DNA of 64,000 bases. Origin: Massilia sp. IC2-278. Lineage in GTDB: Bacteria; Pseudomonadota; Gammaproteobacteria; Burkholderiales; Burkholderiaceae_D. A program made the position numbers and the translations under genes. A model generated the notes under the pieces. It did no database searches. It saw only the letters and a list, made by a program, of their open reading frames with translations, and had not been told where the DNA came from. Numbering within the stretch: position 1 is the stretch's first letter; every line of letters starts with the position of its first letter. Positions 24,177-32,662 of the stretch are shown here, one piece after another. Where the stretch lies: contig NZ_JAJFES010000003.1 in assembly GCF_020708045.1 (NCBI RefSeq), positions 62,001 through 126,000 on the forward strand, given 5' to 3'.

Positions 24177-25853
24177 ATGACAGAGCCTACCAACATCCTC
24201 GAACAATACGGACCGCGCGAAGCAATGGAGTACGACGTTGTGATCGTCGGCGGCGGCCCGGCGGGCCTGTCGGCGGCGATTCGCCTGAAGCAGTTGGCAA
24301 GCGAAAAAGGCCAGGAAGTCTCGGTCTGCGTGCTCGAGAAAGGCAGCGAAGTCGGCGCCCACATCCTGTCGGGCGCGGTGATGGACCCGATCGCGCTGAA
24401 CGAGCTGTTCCCGAACTGGAAGGAACTCGGCGCGCCGCTCAACACCCCGGTCACCGAAGACCAGGTGCTGTTCCTGACCGAGACCAAGTCGTACGCGACG
24501 CCGGGCTTCATGGTGCCGAAATCGCTGACCAACCACGGCAACTACATCATCTCGCTGGCCAACGTCACGCGCTGGCTGGGCCAGCAGGCGGAAAGCCTGG
24601 GCGTGGAAATCTTCCCCGGCTTCCCGGCGGCCGAGATCCTCTACAACGAGGACGGCTCGGTGAAGGGTGTCGCCACCGGCAACATGGGCGTCAAGCGCGA
24701 TGGCGAACCGGGTCCGGACTTCCAGCTCGGCATGGAACTGCACGCGAAGTACACCTTCTTTGCCGAAGGCTCGCGCGGCCACCTGGGCCGCCAGCTGATG
24801 GCCAAGTACGACCTGAACAAGGACAAGGACCCGCAGGTGTACGGCATCGGCATCAAGGAACTCTGGGAAATCGACCCGGCCAAGCACAAGCCGGGCCTGG
24901 TGATCCACACCGCCGGCTGGCCGCTGCCGACCGATACCTATGGCGGCTCTTTCCTGTATCACCTGGAGAACAACCAGGTGGCCGTGGGCTACGTGGTGGG
25001 CCTGTCCTACCAGAACCCGTATTTGTCGCCGTACGAGGAATTCCAGCGTTATAAAACCCATCCGGCGATCCGCGGCTACTTCGAAGGCGGCAAGCGCATT
25101 TCCTACGGTGCGCGCGCCATCACCGCGGGTGGTTTGCAATCGCTGCCGAAGACCGTGTTCCCGGGCGGCTGCCTGATCGGCTGCGACGCCGGCTTCCTGA
25201 ACGTCAGCCGCATCAAGGGCAGCCACGGCGCGATCAAGACCGGCATGCTGGCGGCGGAATCGGCCTTCGCCGCACTCGGCGCGGGCCGCCAGCACGACGA
25301 ACTGACGAGCTATCCGGAAGCCTTCAAGAACTCCTGGCTGCACGAAGAGCTGCATGTGGCGCGCAACTTCAAGCCGTGGATGAGCAAGGGCCTGTACCTG
25401 GGCACGGTGATGACCGGCATCGACCAGCTGATCTTCAAGGGCAAGGCGCCCTGGACGCTGCGCCACAAGCACGCCGACAACGAATGCCTGCGCCCGGCCT
25501 CGGAATTCACGCCGATCGTGTATCCGAAGCCGGATGGCAAGCTGACCTTCGACAAGCTGTCGTCGGTGTTCATCTCGAACACCAACCACGCGGAAGACCA
25601 GCCGGTGCACCTGACCCTCAAAAATCCGGCGATTCCGGTCGAGGTGAACCTGGCCAAGTATGCCGGTCCCGAACAGCGCTACTGCCCGGCGGGCGTGTAC
25701 GAGTACGTGAAGACCGATGCGGGACAGGACCGTTTGCAGATCAATGCGCAGAACTGCGTGCACTGCAAGACCTGCGACATCAAGGACCCGACGCAGAACA
25801 TCGTGTGGGTGACGCCGGAGGGTGGCGGCGGGCCGAATTATCCAAATATGTAA
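24177..25853 (+). CDS. Electron-transfer flavoprotein-ubiquinone oxidoreductase
   Basis: A 558-residue membrane-associated flavo-iron-sulfur enzyme that passes electrons from ETF to ubiquinone during fatty and amino acid oxidation. FAD-binding DVVIVGGGPAGLSAA begins near residue 20, followed by GAHILSGAVMDP. The C-terminal 4Fe-4S ligands are Cys503, Cys527, Cys530 and Cys533 (QNCVHCKTCDIKDP), ending in the conserved GGGGPNYPNM. Length equals that of orthologues. It stands alone with its own terminator; the ETF subunit genes are not in the window. Confidence 0.96.
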   Translation: MTEPTNILEQYGPREAMEYDVVIVGGGPAGLSAAIRLKQLASEKGQEVSVCVLEKGSEVGAHILSGAVMDPIALNELFPNWKELGAPLNTPVTEDQVLFLTETKSYATPGFMVPKSLTNHGNYIISLANVTRWLGQQAESLGVEIFPGFPAAEILYNEDGSVKGVATGNMGVKRDGEPGPDFQLGMELHAKYTFFAEGSRGHLGRQLMAKYDLNKDKDPQVYGIGIKELWEIDPAKHKPGLVIHTAGWPLPTDTYGGSFLYHLENNQVAVGYVVGLSYQNPYLSPYEEFQRYKTHPAIRGYFEGGKRISYGARAITAGGLQSLPKTVFPGGCLIGCDAGFLNVSRIKGSHGAIKTGMLAAESAFAALGAGRQHDELTSYPEAFKNSWLHEELHVARNFKPWMSKGLYLGTVMTGIDQLIFKGKAPWTLRHKHADNECLRPASEFTPIVYPKPDGKLTFDKLSSVFISNTNHAEDQPVHLTLKNPAIPVEVNLAKYAGPEQRYCPAGVYEYVKTDAGQDRLQINAQNCVHCKTCDIKDPTQNIVWVTPEGGGGPNYPNM

Positions 25854-25873
25854 TCGGATCGTCCCTTGGAAAG

Positions 25874-25903
25874 ACAGCTCGCTTCGGCGGGCTGTTTTTG
25901 TTT
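25874..25903 (+). terminator. Rho-independent terminator after ETF-QO
   Basis: Nine-base stem ACAGCTCGC/GCGGGCTGT closed by a UUCG-type loop and followed by TTTTTGTTT, 20 bases after the stop codon. Confidence 0.88.
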
Positions 25904-26037
25904 GTGGCAGTGGGGTGCGCATGGACACGAAAGACCGCGTGGGCACAGGTGCCTAGCGCGGCCCGGCCCACCCTACCGGGGCTGTTTTTTGTTTGTGGCG
26001 GTGGGGGGGTACATGGGCACGAAAGACCGCGTGGCAT
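25891..26037. repeat. Tandem duplication of about 55-60 bases at 90-base spacing
   Basis: The segment beginning GCTGTTTTTGTTTGTGGC at 25891 recurs at 25981 with a few changes. Both copies run through ...CATGG(A/G)CACGAAAGACCGCGTGG. The first copy includes the terminator's T-tract, so the duplication started at the 3' end of the ETF-QO unit. Confidence 0.75.
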
Positions 26038-26080
26038 TCGTGCCCTGCTTTGGTAGGGTGGACACCTGTGTCCACGCGGT
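25935..26080. repeat. Hairpin-arm pair in outward (reversed) configuration
   Basis: A right-type arm CCGCGTGGGCACAGGTGCC, interrupted by 13 bases before CCCACCCTACC (25935-25977), faces a left-type arm GGTAGGGTGGACACC...GTCCACGCGGT at 26052-26080. These are the same arms as in the composite elements but in the opposite order. The 374-base gap 25854-26227 holds this, the terminator, the duplication and the porin leader; no gene seen. Confidence 0.6.
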
Positions 26081-26162
26081 ACGGCACGTGACCATTCGAT
26101 ACGTGGGCAATATCAGGCACGCTGACATTTGTTACCTGAGTGCAACAACTGTTCATCCCGCC

Positions 26163-26191
26163 TTGCTGGTGACGCGCATTATCCATATGCA
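26163..26191 (+). promoter_or_regulatory. Possible porin promoter
   Basis: TTGCTG at 26163-26168 and TATGCA at 26186-26191 are separated by 17 bases, about 37 bases before the porin ATG. The -10 is poor, so this is only a candidate. Confidence 0.25.
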
Positions 26192-26227
26192 ATAATGCGC
26201 GCCTTCAATTTCACCAACCTTGCCTCC

Positions 26228-27430
26228 ATGCCAAGCACCTTCCGCCGCGCCCTGCTCTGCACCGCCCTTGCCTGCGCTTTCGCCCATGCCAACGCCCAGA
26301 CCACGCCCTCCTACCTGATGACCCGCCTGGCCCAGTTGCCCGAATTCAGCCGCGCCGCCAGCACCACGGTGGTCTACGGCACCGTCGACCTCGGCGCGCT
26401 GTACACGAACACCGACCACGCCGCGGGCAAGTGGCAGATGCAAAGCGGCGGCACCTACAGCTCCAAGCTCGGCTTCTACGCATCGGAAGACCTGGGCGGC
26501 GGCCTGAAGGCGGAGATCAAGCTGGAAGCTGGCCTGAATGCCGACGACGGCACCCAGCAAGCGGCAGCCCTGTTCAACCGCGAATCCTGGGTGGGCCTGC
26601 GCTCCACTACCTGGGGCGCGCTGCGCATCGGTAATCAGATCAACGCGATGCTGCCGCTGTTCATCGACCCGTATGGCCTGCCGGTCACGAACTCGGTCTA
26701 CACCTGGGTCGGCGGCGGCATTATGCAGACCCCGCGCGGCCTCGGCTCGAACACCGACCTCGGCCCCGGCGCCGCGACGATTCCGGTGCGCGTGCCGAAG
26801 TCGATTACCTATGCCACGCCGCGCGTCGGCCCGCTGTCGGCGCAGTTCATCTACGCCACCAACCCGACCGGCGCCAACGAGCCGAGGACCGGCGCGCGCG
26901 GCGGCGTGCTGTCGTACAACAGCGGGCCGTTCTACCTGGCGGCCAGCCTGACCCAGGGCTTCAGCAGCCCGGTCGCGGTGACGAGCGGCGCGCCGGCCCG
27001 GAGCGTGCGCACGGATATCCCGTCGTGCGGCGCGATCTTCGACAATGGCAGGCTGGTGCTGTCGACGTCCTACGTCCAGATCAAGCCGCGCGAGGCGCAG
27101 AGCGGCGAGGCCTCGCTGGTGACGCTGGGGCTGATCGTGCCGCGCGGACAGTTCACCTACCGGGCGTCGGCGGTCTACCGCGACACCGAACGTGCGCGCA
27201 ATGCAGCCGGCCAGTTGGCGGACTCGTCGGCGCTGGGGATCATGCTGGGCGCGGATTACGATTTGTCGCGCCGCACCGGTCTCTACCTGCGCGCGGGCTC
27301 GGTGCGTAACTTCGGGGTGTCGACCATCATCCTGAACGGGACTGTCTTGCCGCTGGTAGCCGGGACGACTGCGCCGCAGCTGGGGATCGAAACGCGCACC
27401 CTGGCGATGGGCGTGACGCACCACTTCTGA
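26228..27430 (+). CDS. Gram-negative porin
   Basis: A 400-residue outer-membrane trimeric porin of the betaproteobacterial type. The ATG at 26228 starts a signal peptide MPSTFRRALLCTALACAFAHANAQ; the frame is open upstream, but that part is not signal-like. VVYGTVDLGALYTNT, SKLGFYASEDLGGGLKAEIKLEAGLNADDG and ALFNRESWVGLRS are typical porin strands, and it ends with ...MGVTHHF, the terminal Phe recognised by the BAM machinery. Single gene, followed by a large palindrome. Confidence 0.93.
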   Translation: MPSTFRRALLCTALACAFAHANAQTTPSYLMTRLAQLPEFSRAASTTVVYGTVDLGALYTNTDHAAGKWQMQSGGTYSSKLGFYASEDLGGGLKAEIKLEAGLNADDGTQQAAALFNRESWVGLRSTTWGALRIGNQINAMLPLFIDPYGLPVTNSVYTWVGGGIMQTPRGLGSNTDLGPGAATIPVRVPKSITYATPRVGPLSAQFIYATNPTGANEPRTGARGGVLSYNSGPFYLAASLTQGFSSPVAVTSGAPARSVRTDIPSCGAIFDNGRLVLSTSYVQIKPREAQSGEASLVTLGLIVPRGQFTYRASAVYRDTERARNAAGQLADSSALGIMLGADYDLSRRTGLYLRAGSVRNFGVSTIILNGTVLPLVAGTTAPQLGIETRTLAMGVTHHF

Positions 27431-27435
27431 GCACC

Positions 27436-27490
27436 GGTGGGGACGAGTCCCCACCCTACCTTCATCGTAGGGTGGGGACTCGTCCCCACC
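27436..27490. terminator. Perfect 55-base palindrome between convergent genes
   Basis: GGTGGGGACGAGTCCCCACC, CCTAC, a short centre (CTTCATC), then the exact inverse ending at 27490. Each arm is itself self-complementary around GGGGACgaGTCCCC, so a cruciform or double hairpin can form. It lies 5 bases after the porin stop and 8 before the opposite gene's stop; a bidirectional terminator role is likely. Confidence 0.7.
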
Positions 27491-27498
27491 AGGCATAC

Positions 27499-27915
27499 CT
27501 AATACGTTATGCGGCGGCCGTGTGAGCCGAAGCGGTGGCCGACCACCAGCGTGGTGCTGGCAACCAGGCTCGACAAACCGATGACCAGCTGCACCAGCCT
27601 GTCTGCCGGCAGCAGCCAGTATTGGCCCGGCGGCGGCTCGGCGCCGGTGGCCGCCGTGATCAGGGGCGCGATCCAGGCTGCGTCCGGCTCGACGTCGAGC
27701 ACGATGGCGTCCTCGCCGGTCTGCAGGTAAATGTCGCCGCCTTCGGCCAGCGTGAACTTGACGCCGTAGCCGGTTTCCTGCGGCTTGATCAGGTCCTGCA
27801 TCGCCTGGTCATGCTCGGCAATCCAGAGCTCGACATCCTGCGGGGTCTCGAGATGGATCCAGGGACGGGGACGGAAACGCGGCGGGGTGTCTTGGGATTC
27901 GTTTGATGCGGTCAT
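27499..27915 (-). CDS. Hypothetical protein
   Basis: A 138-residue protein of unknown function. The N-terminal half is acidic and soluble (PWIHLETPQDVELWIAEHDQAMQDLI, GGDIYLQTGEDAIVLDVE). A hydrophobic C-terminal segment (LVQLVIGLSSLVASTTLVVGHRFG, about 107-130) could be a membrane anchor or buried helix. Codon use matches neighbours, supporting a real gene. It is single and convergent with the porin. Confidence 0.65.
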   Translation of the reverse strand: MTASNESQDTPPRFRPRPWIHLETPQDVELWIAEHDQAMQDLIKPQETGYGVKFTLAEGGDIYLQTGEDAIVLDVEPDAAWIAPLITAATGAEPPPGQYWLLPADRLVQLVIGLSSLVASTTLVVGHRFGSHGRRITY

Positions 27916-27981
27916 GACATGCGATAAGAATAACGTAAGAGCCGTATGCTACGGCATTTGCATGCATGCGTGTGCCGCGCT

Positions 27982-28461
27982 TTAATGGTCGACGATGGTC
28001 ACAATGCGCGGCGTCACCACATCGCCCTCGATCAACAGCTCGGCGCAGGAAATGGGAAGCCTGAAGCGGCGGCGGCCGGCGCTGCCTGGATTGACGTACA
28101 GGACGCCGCCACGCTCGCTGCAGGCCGGCTTGTGCGAATGACCGGAGACGACCACGCGCACCCCGGCCGCGCGCGGGTCGATGTCGAGTTCCTTCAGGTC
28201 GTGGATCGCGTACAGGGTCACGCCCGCGCAGTGCAGCGTCGCCGTCACGGGTATGGCGGCGGCCCAGGCCTCGCGGTCGTTATTCCCGCGCACCACGGTC
28301 AAGGGCGCAAGGGCCGCGAGCTGGTCGAGGATCTCGGGTTTACCGATGTCGCCGCCGTGCACGATATGGTCGCAGCCGGCCAGGAAGCTTAAGGCTTCCG
28401 GACGCAGCAGGCCGTGGGTATCGGAAATCAGGCCGATGCGCACGGCCACCGGCGACGTCAT
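27982..28461 (-). CDS. YfcE-type metallophosphoesterase
   Basis: A 159-residue phosphodiesterase of the MJ0936/YfcE class. All metal-binding blocks are present in order: LISDTHGLL (D and H near 14-16), HGGDIG near 36, VRGNNDRE (N/D), IHDLKE, and SGHSHKPAC near 105, with VNPGS following. It probably cleaves phosphodiesters in vitro; the natural substrate in this family is generally unknown. Its start shares one base with the stop of the DUF378 gene (TGATG), so the two are translationally coupled. Confidence 0.9.
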   Translation of the reverse strand: MTSPVAVRIGLISDTHGLLRPEALSFLAGCDHIVHGGDIGKPEILDQLAALAPLTVVRGNNDREAWAAAIPVTATLHCAGVTLYAIHDLKELDIDPRAAGVRVVVSGHSHKPACSERGGVLYVNPGSAGRRRFRLPISCAELLIEGDVVTPRIVTIVDH

Positions 28462-28751
28462 CAGTGGCGCTTGGCGGTCGCCATCTTCGCCGTCGTGTAG
28501 ATCGAGTACAGCGCGGCCAGACCCACCACCACGTACACCAGGCGCGTGGCCGGGCTGCCCGGGCCGAAGATGGTGGCAACGATATCGACGTCGAACAGGC
28601 CGACCATGGCCCAGTTCAGGCCGCCGACGATCAGCAGCGCCATGGCAAGGTAATCGAGGGCAGACATCGCAGAACGGCGCCCTTCGCGCAGGGCAAGGCG
28701 GCGTTCCGGGCTGGTGCGGCGGTCCATCGTGGGTGCGTTCATCGTTGCCAT
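28461..28751 (-). CDS. DUF378 small membrane protein
   Basis: A 96-residue protein; ATG at 28751 chosen because GAGGAGAACAC lies directly upstream. A basic N-terminus (MDRRTSPERRLALREGRRS) leads into two membrane spans: LDYLAMALLIVGGLNWAMVGLF and ATRLVYVVVGLAALYSIY. GGLNWAxVGLFxxDxVAxxFG is the DUF378/YuzA signature. Unknown function. It is first in a two-gene unit with the phosphoesterase. Confidence 0.88.
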   Translation of the reverse strand: MATMNAPTMDRRTSPERRLALREGRRSAMSALDYLAMALLIVGGLNWAMVGLFDVDIVATIFGPGSPATRLVYVVVGLAALYSIYTTAKMATAKRH

Positions 28752-28862
28752 CGTGTTCTCCTCGGATCGGATGAGTCGGGATGCGTCGATACAGCGGCGC
28801 AAGCGGCGCCGCACACCCCTACGATAGCAAGAATCCCTGCGAACCGGCGCACCGCGGCGCGA

Positions 28863-29504
28863 TTATCCCTTCCAGGTGCGGTTCAGGCCGGTATCCGCGT
28901 GAATCCAGCCACCTTTCGGGCCGGAACGGTAGTAATACCCCACCCCACCCGTGCGGAAACTGCGCACGAGGCCGCCCAGGACTTCCTCGTTCAGGCTGGC
29001 GATGCGGATGTCGGCTGCCTTGCCCGTCATGTGCAGCGACTTGCGCGCGGCCGGCACGCCGGCTTCGATCAGGCGTGCGTTCGAGGCCGGGGTGCGGTAG
29101 CCCGACAGGATCTCAAGCGGTTGCTCGAGGCCGTAGCGGGCAATGAAGGCTTGCGTGCTCCACAGGATTTCTAGCAGCTTCGGATCGATCGGCGCGGTCT
29201 GCTTGCCGTTCACGTCGCGCAGCAGGTGGCACAGTTGCTGGTAGGCGGAATCGATCATCTCGCCGTCCTTCCAGTACAGGATCTTGGCCTTTTCGCCGCT
29301 GGCCGGACGGGTGACGGTCAGCGTGCGCGGCTTGACCCAGAAATCGAGGTCGAGCAATTGCGCGTCGAACAAATCGGGAGGGGGAGTCAGGTCGGCCGGC
29401 GCTGCCTGCGCTGCAGCCTGGGCGCTGCCGATCAGGGTCGGGCTGAGGACGCCCAGGGCGGACAGGTGCATGCCCTGTCGGAGGAAATCTCTACGGGAAG
29501 ACAT
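28863..29504 (-). CDS. DUF882/YcbK-type M15 peptidase, Tat-exported
   Basis: A 213-residue periplasmic protein. MSSRRDFLRQGMHLSALGVLSP is a twin-arginine signal (SRRDFL) ending near AQA. The catalytic region carries the M15-family zinc ligands: SLHMTGKAADIRI near 157 (His and Asp) and GWIHADTG near 199 (His). GYRTPASNARL is also conserved. Family members trim peptidoglycan peptides or are close homologues with unknown activity. Confidence 0.88.
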   Translation of the reverse strand: MSSRRDFLRQGMHLSALGVLSPTLIGSAQAAAQAAPADLTPPPDLFDAQLLDLDFWVKPRTLTVTRPASGEKAKILYWKDGEMIDSAYQQLCHLLRDVNGKQTAPIDPKLLEILWSTQAFIARYGLEQPLEILSGYRTPASNARLIEAGVPAARKSLHMTGKAADIRIASLNEEVLGGLVRSFRTGGVGYYYRSGPKGGWIHADTGLNRTWKG

Positions 29505-29575
29505 AAGCTACTCATCTATGCGAACTTGCGTACTATAACTTAACAACTTCGCACAAAGAAGTGCTTACTTGTTGC

Positions 29576-30100
29576 TTATTGACTGCAATTACAAAATCGT
29601 TTGCCTTGTTTCGCTGCAACCGCTGGATCGATATCCAGTGCTTTCCACAACAGGTTGCTTTCCATGCCGAAGCAGGACTTTTCCAGGCCGGCATTCGTGT
29701 AGCCGTGGCGCTCGAAAAATTGCGCTGCGCTCTGCGGGCTGTGCAGGTGCAGCTTGCGGATGTTCCAGGTGCGCGCCTGCGCTTCCAGGGCCGCCAGCAG
29801 GGAGCGGCCGACGCCGATGCGCAAGGCATCCGGCTCGACGTAGCAGAGTGGCACCTTGCCGGCCTGGGTCAGCAAGGCCAGGCCGAGCAGCTTGCCGTCC
29901 TGCTCGGCAACGATGGCGTAGTTGGTTGGCGCGGCGAACCAGGCGCCGACATTCTCCGGCGTCTTGTTGCCGAGCCAGGTGTCGAGGAGGCCCGGGCGGT
30001 CGCGGTGATCGGCCTCGCAGCCGAGCTCTATCGAGCGGCGTAGCAAGGCGCAGGCGGAAACGGCGTCGGCCGGTGCTGCTGTGCGAATGTCGATACCCAT
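29576..30100 (-). CDS. GNAT-family N-acetyltransferase
   Basis: A 174-residue acetyltransferase from ATG at 30100 (MGIDIRTAAPADAVSAC), which aligns with the usual GNAT beginning; the frame extends 14 codons upstream. Motif A is seen in YVEPDALRIGVGRSLLAALEAQA near 98-120, and the C-terminal FERHGYTNAGLEKSCFGMES block is typical. Target unknown; single gene, divergent from the sulfate-binding protein. Confidence 0.85.
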   Translation of the reverse strand: MGIDIRTAAPADAVSACALLRRSIELGCEADHRDRPGLLDTWLGNKTPENVGAWFAAPTNYAIVAEQDGKLLGLALLTQAGKVPLCYVEPDALRIGVGRSLLAALEAQARTWNIRKLHLHSPQSAAQFFERHGYTNAGLEKSCFGMESNLLWKALDIDPAVAAKQGKRFCNCSQ

Positions 30101-30344
30101 ACCATCTAACCTGTAAATCGTTGTCTCACTATTCTTTTGCAAAGCGCTACCCTCGTGTTATCCCGTCCGGGTAACGCAATGACCGGACTATACACCGAAA
30201 GCGAGTTCGTCTGCCGGAAGCCATGCATACCTCCGTCCAGGCGCGCGCAGCTTCTAAGCATATGACGAAAGTATTCTTCCGTTTCGACGCAAAATTAAGG
30301 AACATGCACACTGTCTTCATAGAATATACAAAGAGCGAGAACAT

Positions 30345-31376
30345 ATGCCGAACCATGACTTCCTGCCCCTGCCCCTGCGCCGCCTGGCGCTGTCGCTTGG
30401 CGCCGCGCTGGCCCTGGGCGCCGCCCTGCCGCTGAGCGCCAGCGCCGCCAACGTCGAGCTGCTGAACGTGTCCTACGACGTGGCGCGTGAACTGTACAAG
30501 GATATCAACCCGGCCTTCATCGCCGACTACAAGAAAGCGACCGGCGATACCGTCAACATCAAGCAATCGCACGGCGGCTCGAGCAAGCAGGCGCGCGCCG
30601 TGGCCGACGGCCTGGAAGCCTCGGTCGTTACCATGAACCAGGCCAACGACATCGACATGCTGGCCGACCGCGGCCTGGTGGCCAAGGACTGGGCGAAGAA
30701 GTTCCCGAACAACGCGGCGCCCTACTACTCGACCATGGTGTTCCTGGTCCGCAAGGGCAATCCGAAAGGCATCAAGAACTGGGAAGACCTGGCCAAGCCG
30801 GGCGTGCAGGTCGTGATCCCGAATCCGAAGACCGCCGGCAATGGCCGCTACACCTACCTGGCGGCCTGGGGCTCGGTGCTGAAAAAGGGCGGCAACGAAG
30901 CCCAGGCGCGCGACCTGGTCGGCCGCATCTTCAAGAACGTGCCCATCCTCGACGGCGGCGGCCGTGCCGCCACCACCACCTTTACCCAGCGCCAGATCGG
31001 CGACGCATTGGTGACTTTCGAGAACGAAGTCAGCATGGTGCGCAAGGAATTCGGCGACAACTTCGAGGTCGTGTATCCGCAAGCCTCGATCCTGGCCGAA
31101 TCGCCGGTGGCCGTGGTCGACAAGGTGGTCGACCGCCGCAACGTGCGTAAACCAGCAACGGCTTACCTGAACTTCCTGTACTCGCCGGCCGGCCAGGAAA
31201 TTGGCGCCAAGCACTTCCTGCGCGTGCGCAACGAAGCGGTAATGAAGAAGTATGCGGCGAACTACAAGCCGATCTCGCTGTTCACGGTTGACGAGCTGTT
31301 CGGCGGCTGGCGCAATGCCCAGAAGGTCCACTTCGACGACGGCGGCGAATTCGACAAGATCTACCAGCCGAAGTAA
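30345..31376 (+). CDS. sbp: Sulfate/thiosulfate ABC transporter substrate-binding protein
   Basis: A 343-residue periplasmic binding protein. The signal peptide runs to about residue 33 (LPLSASAA). VELLNVSYDVARELYKDINPAFIADYK and the sulfate-binding SHGGSSKQARAV near 79 match Sbp/CysP, as do NPKTAGNGRYTYLAAWG and FFEVxYP-like later segments. The permease and ATPase genes (cysT, cysW, cysA) are not adjacent: a strong terminator follows within 36 bases, so the protein is encoded alone and must serve a transporter elsewhere. Confidence 0.93.
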   Translation: MPNHDFLPLPLRRLALSLGAALALGAALPLSASAANVELLNVSYDVARELYKDINPAFIADYKKATGDTVNIKQSHGGSSKQARAVADGLEASVVTMNQANDIDMLADRGLVAKDWAKKFPNNAAPYYSTMVFLVRKGNPKGIKNWEDLAKPGVQVVIPNPKTAGNGRYTYLAAWGSVLKKGGNEAQARDLVGRIFKNVPILDGGGRAATTTFTQRQIGDALVTFENEVSMVRKEFGDNFEVVYPQASILAESPVAVVDKVVDRRNVRKPATAYLNFLYSPAGQEIGAKHFLRVRNEAVMKKYAANYKPISLFTVDELFGGWRNAQKVHFDDGGEFDKIYQPK

Positions 31377-31411
31377 TCGTCTTGACGAAGCAGTCAGCTT
31401 CTTGCAACTCT

Positions 31412-31446
31412 AAAAAGGCCCTGCAACAACGCAGGGCCTTTTTTTC
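31412..31446 (+). terminator. Rho-independent terminator after sbp
   Basis: Eight-base stem GGCCCTGC/GCAGGGCC with loop AACAAC, preceded by AAAAA and followed by TTTTTTT. Confidence 0.93.
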
Positions 31447-31597
31447 GGGAAAATATGCATATCAGGGTCGTTTTTTCCTGTGCGCCATAGACATAGGGAA
31501 ATGGCGATGCTATCTTTCAAGCTTCGGTGTGCCTTACAGCAAGACGCGATGCCGCCCTGGCATCCTGGCCCTCAACCCGACTCCCCATTCCGACACC

Positions 31598-32569
31598 ATG
31601 ATGAAAAAACTGTTCGCTGCCGTCCTATTGTCGATCTCGTCTGCTGCCGCACTCGCGGTGCCGTTCGGTTCGCAATCGGTCCTGGTGGTGGAAGATGACA
31701 CCGGTAAGATTTTGCTGGAAAAGAACGCCAGCGCCGTCATGCCGATCGCCTCGCTGACCAAGCTGATGACAGCCATGGTCATCCTGGACGCGAAGCAGGA
31801 CATGCAGGAACTGATCGAGATCGACCGCAGCGACGTCGACACCCTGAAGCACAGCAGCTCGCGCGTGCCGGTCGGCGCCAGCATTCCGCGCGAAGACGTG
31901 CTGCAGCTGGCCCTGATGTCCTCGGACAACCGCGCCGCCGCCTCGCTGGCCCGCACCTATCCGGGCGGCGTGCCGGCCTTCAAGGCCGCCGTGCGCCACA
32001 AGATCGCCGCGCTGGGCATGACCAACACCGTGATCGAAGAACCGACCGGCCTGTCGCCGAACAACCGCTCGACCGCGGCCGACCTGGTCAAGATGGCGAA
32101 TGCCGCCAGCCAGTACAAGGAAATCACCGACCGCACCACCGATGCCAAGAACCTGGTCAGCATCAACAGCCGCGAAGTCGAATTCCACAACACCAACCGC
32201 CTGGTCGGCGCCAAGGGCTGGGACGTCGGCCTGTCGAAGACCGGCTACACCCAGGAAGCGGGCCGCTGCCTGATCATGAGCATCAAGGCCGCCGGCAAGA
32301 ACGCGACCATGGTGCTGCTGAACGCCGGCGCCTCGTCGGCCCGTATCATGGACGCGCTGAACATCCGCCGCTACATCAACGGCAAGGACCCGGTCGTCGC
32401 CAGCGCCCCGCGCGCAGTGAAGATGAAGGCCAGCAGCCGCGCACCGCGCATCAAGGCCTCGAGCGGTGGCGTGAAGATGAAAGCCAAGGCATCGAGCCGC
32501 AGCAAATCGAAGGTGGTGGTCACGCCGAAGAAGAAAAAGGCGGTCGTGACGCGCAAGCGCCGCAATTGA
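31598..32569 (+). CDS. pbpG: D-alanyl-D-alanine endopeptidase, PBP7-like (S11) with basic tail
   Basis: A 323-residue S11 serine peptidase. The start at the ATGATG of 31598 gives signal peptide MMKKLFAAVLLSISSAAALAV; the upstream open frame is not used. Active-site motifs are complete: Ser52 and Lys55 in SLTK, Ser109-Asp110-Asn111, and Lys214-Thr215-Gly216. It would cleave peptidoglycan cross-links in the periplasm. The last ~55 residues are unusual: Lys/Arg/Ser-rich with repeated VKMKASSR-like units and a final KKKKAVVTRKRRN, absent from typical PBP7 enzymes. Confidence 0.9.
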   Translation: MMKKLFAAVLLSISSAAALAVPFGSQSVLVVEDDTGKILLEKNASAVMPIASLTKLMTAMVILDAKQDMQELIEIDRSDVDTLKHSSSRVPVGASIPREDVLQLALMSSDNRAAASLARTYPGGVPAFKAAVRHKIAALGMTNTVIEEPTGLSPNNRSTAADLVKMANAASQYKEITDRTTDAKNLVSINSREVEFHNTNRLVGAKGWDVGLSKTGYTQEAGRCLIMSIKAAGKNATMVLLNAGASSARIMDALNIRRYINGKDPVVASAPRAVKMKASSRAPRIKASSGGVKMKAKASSRSKSKVVVTPKKKKAVVTRKRRN

Positions 32570-32603
32570 TCCGGGGCCGCCTGCGGGCGCCTGCCTCAAA
32601 CGA

Positions 32604-32645
32604 CAAAGGGACTTCCGTTAGCGCGGCAGTCCCTTTTGTTTTGGC
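32604..32645. terminator. Bidirectional terminator
   Basis: AAAGGGACT at 32605 pairs with AGTCCCTTT at 32628-32636 around a TCCGTTAGCGCGGC loop. A and T runs on the two sides give a U-tract to both the endopeptidase and the convergent MFS gene. Confidence 0.8.
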
Positions 32646-32662
32646 TTGAGTAGTTCTGCCCC

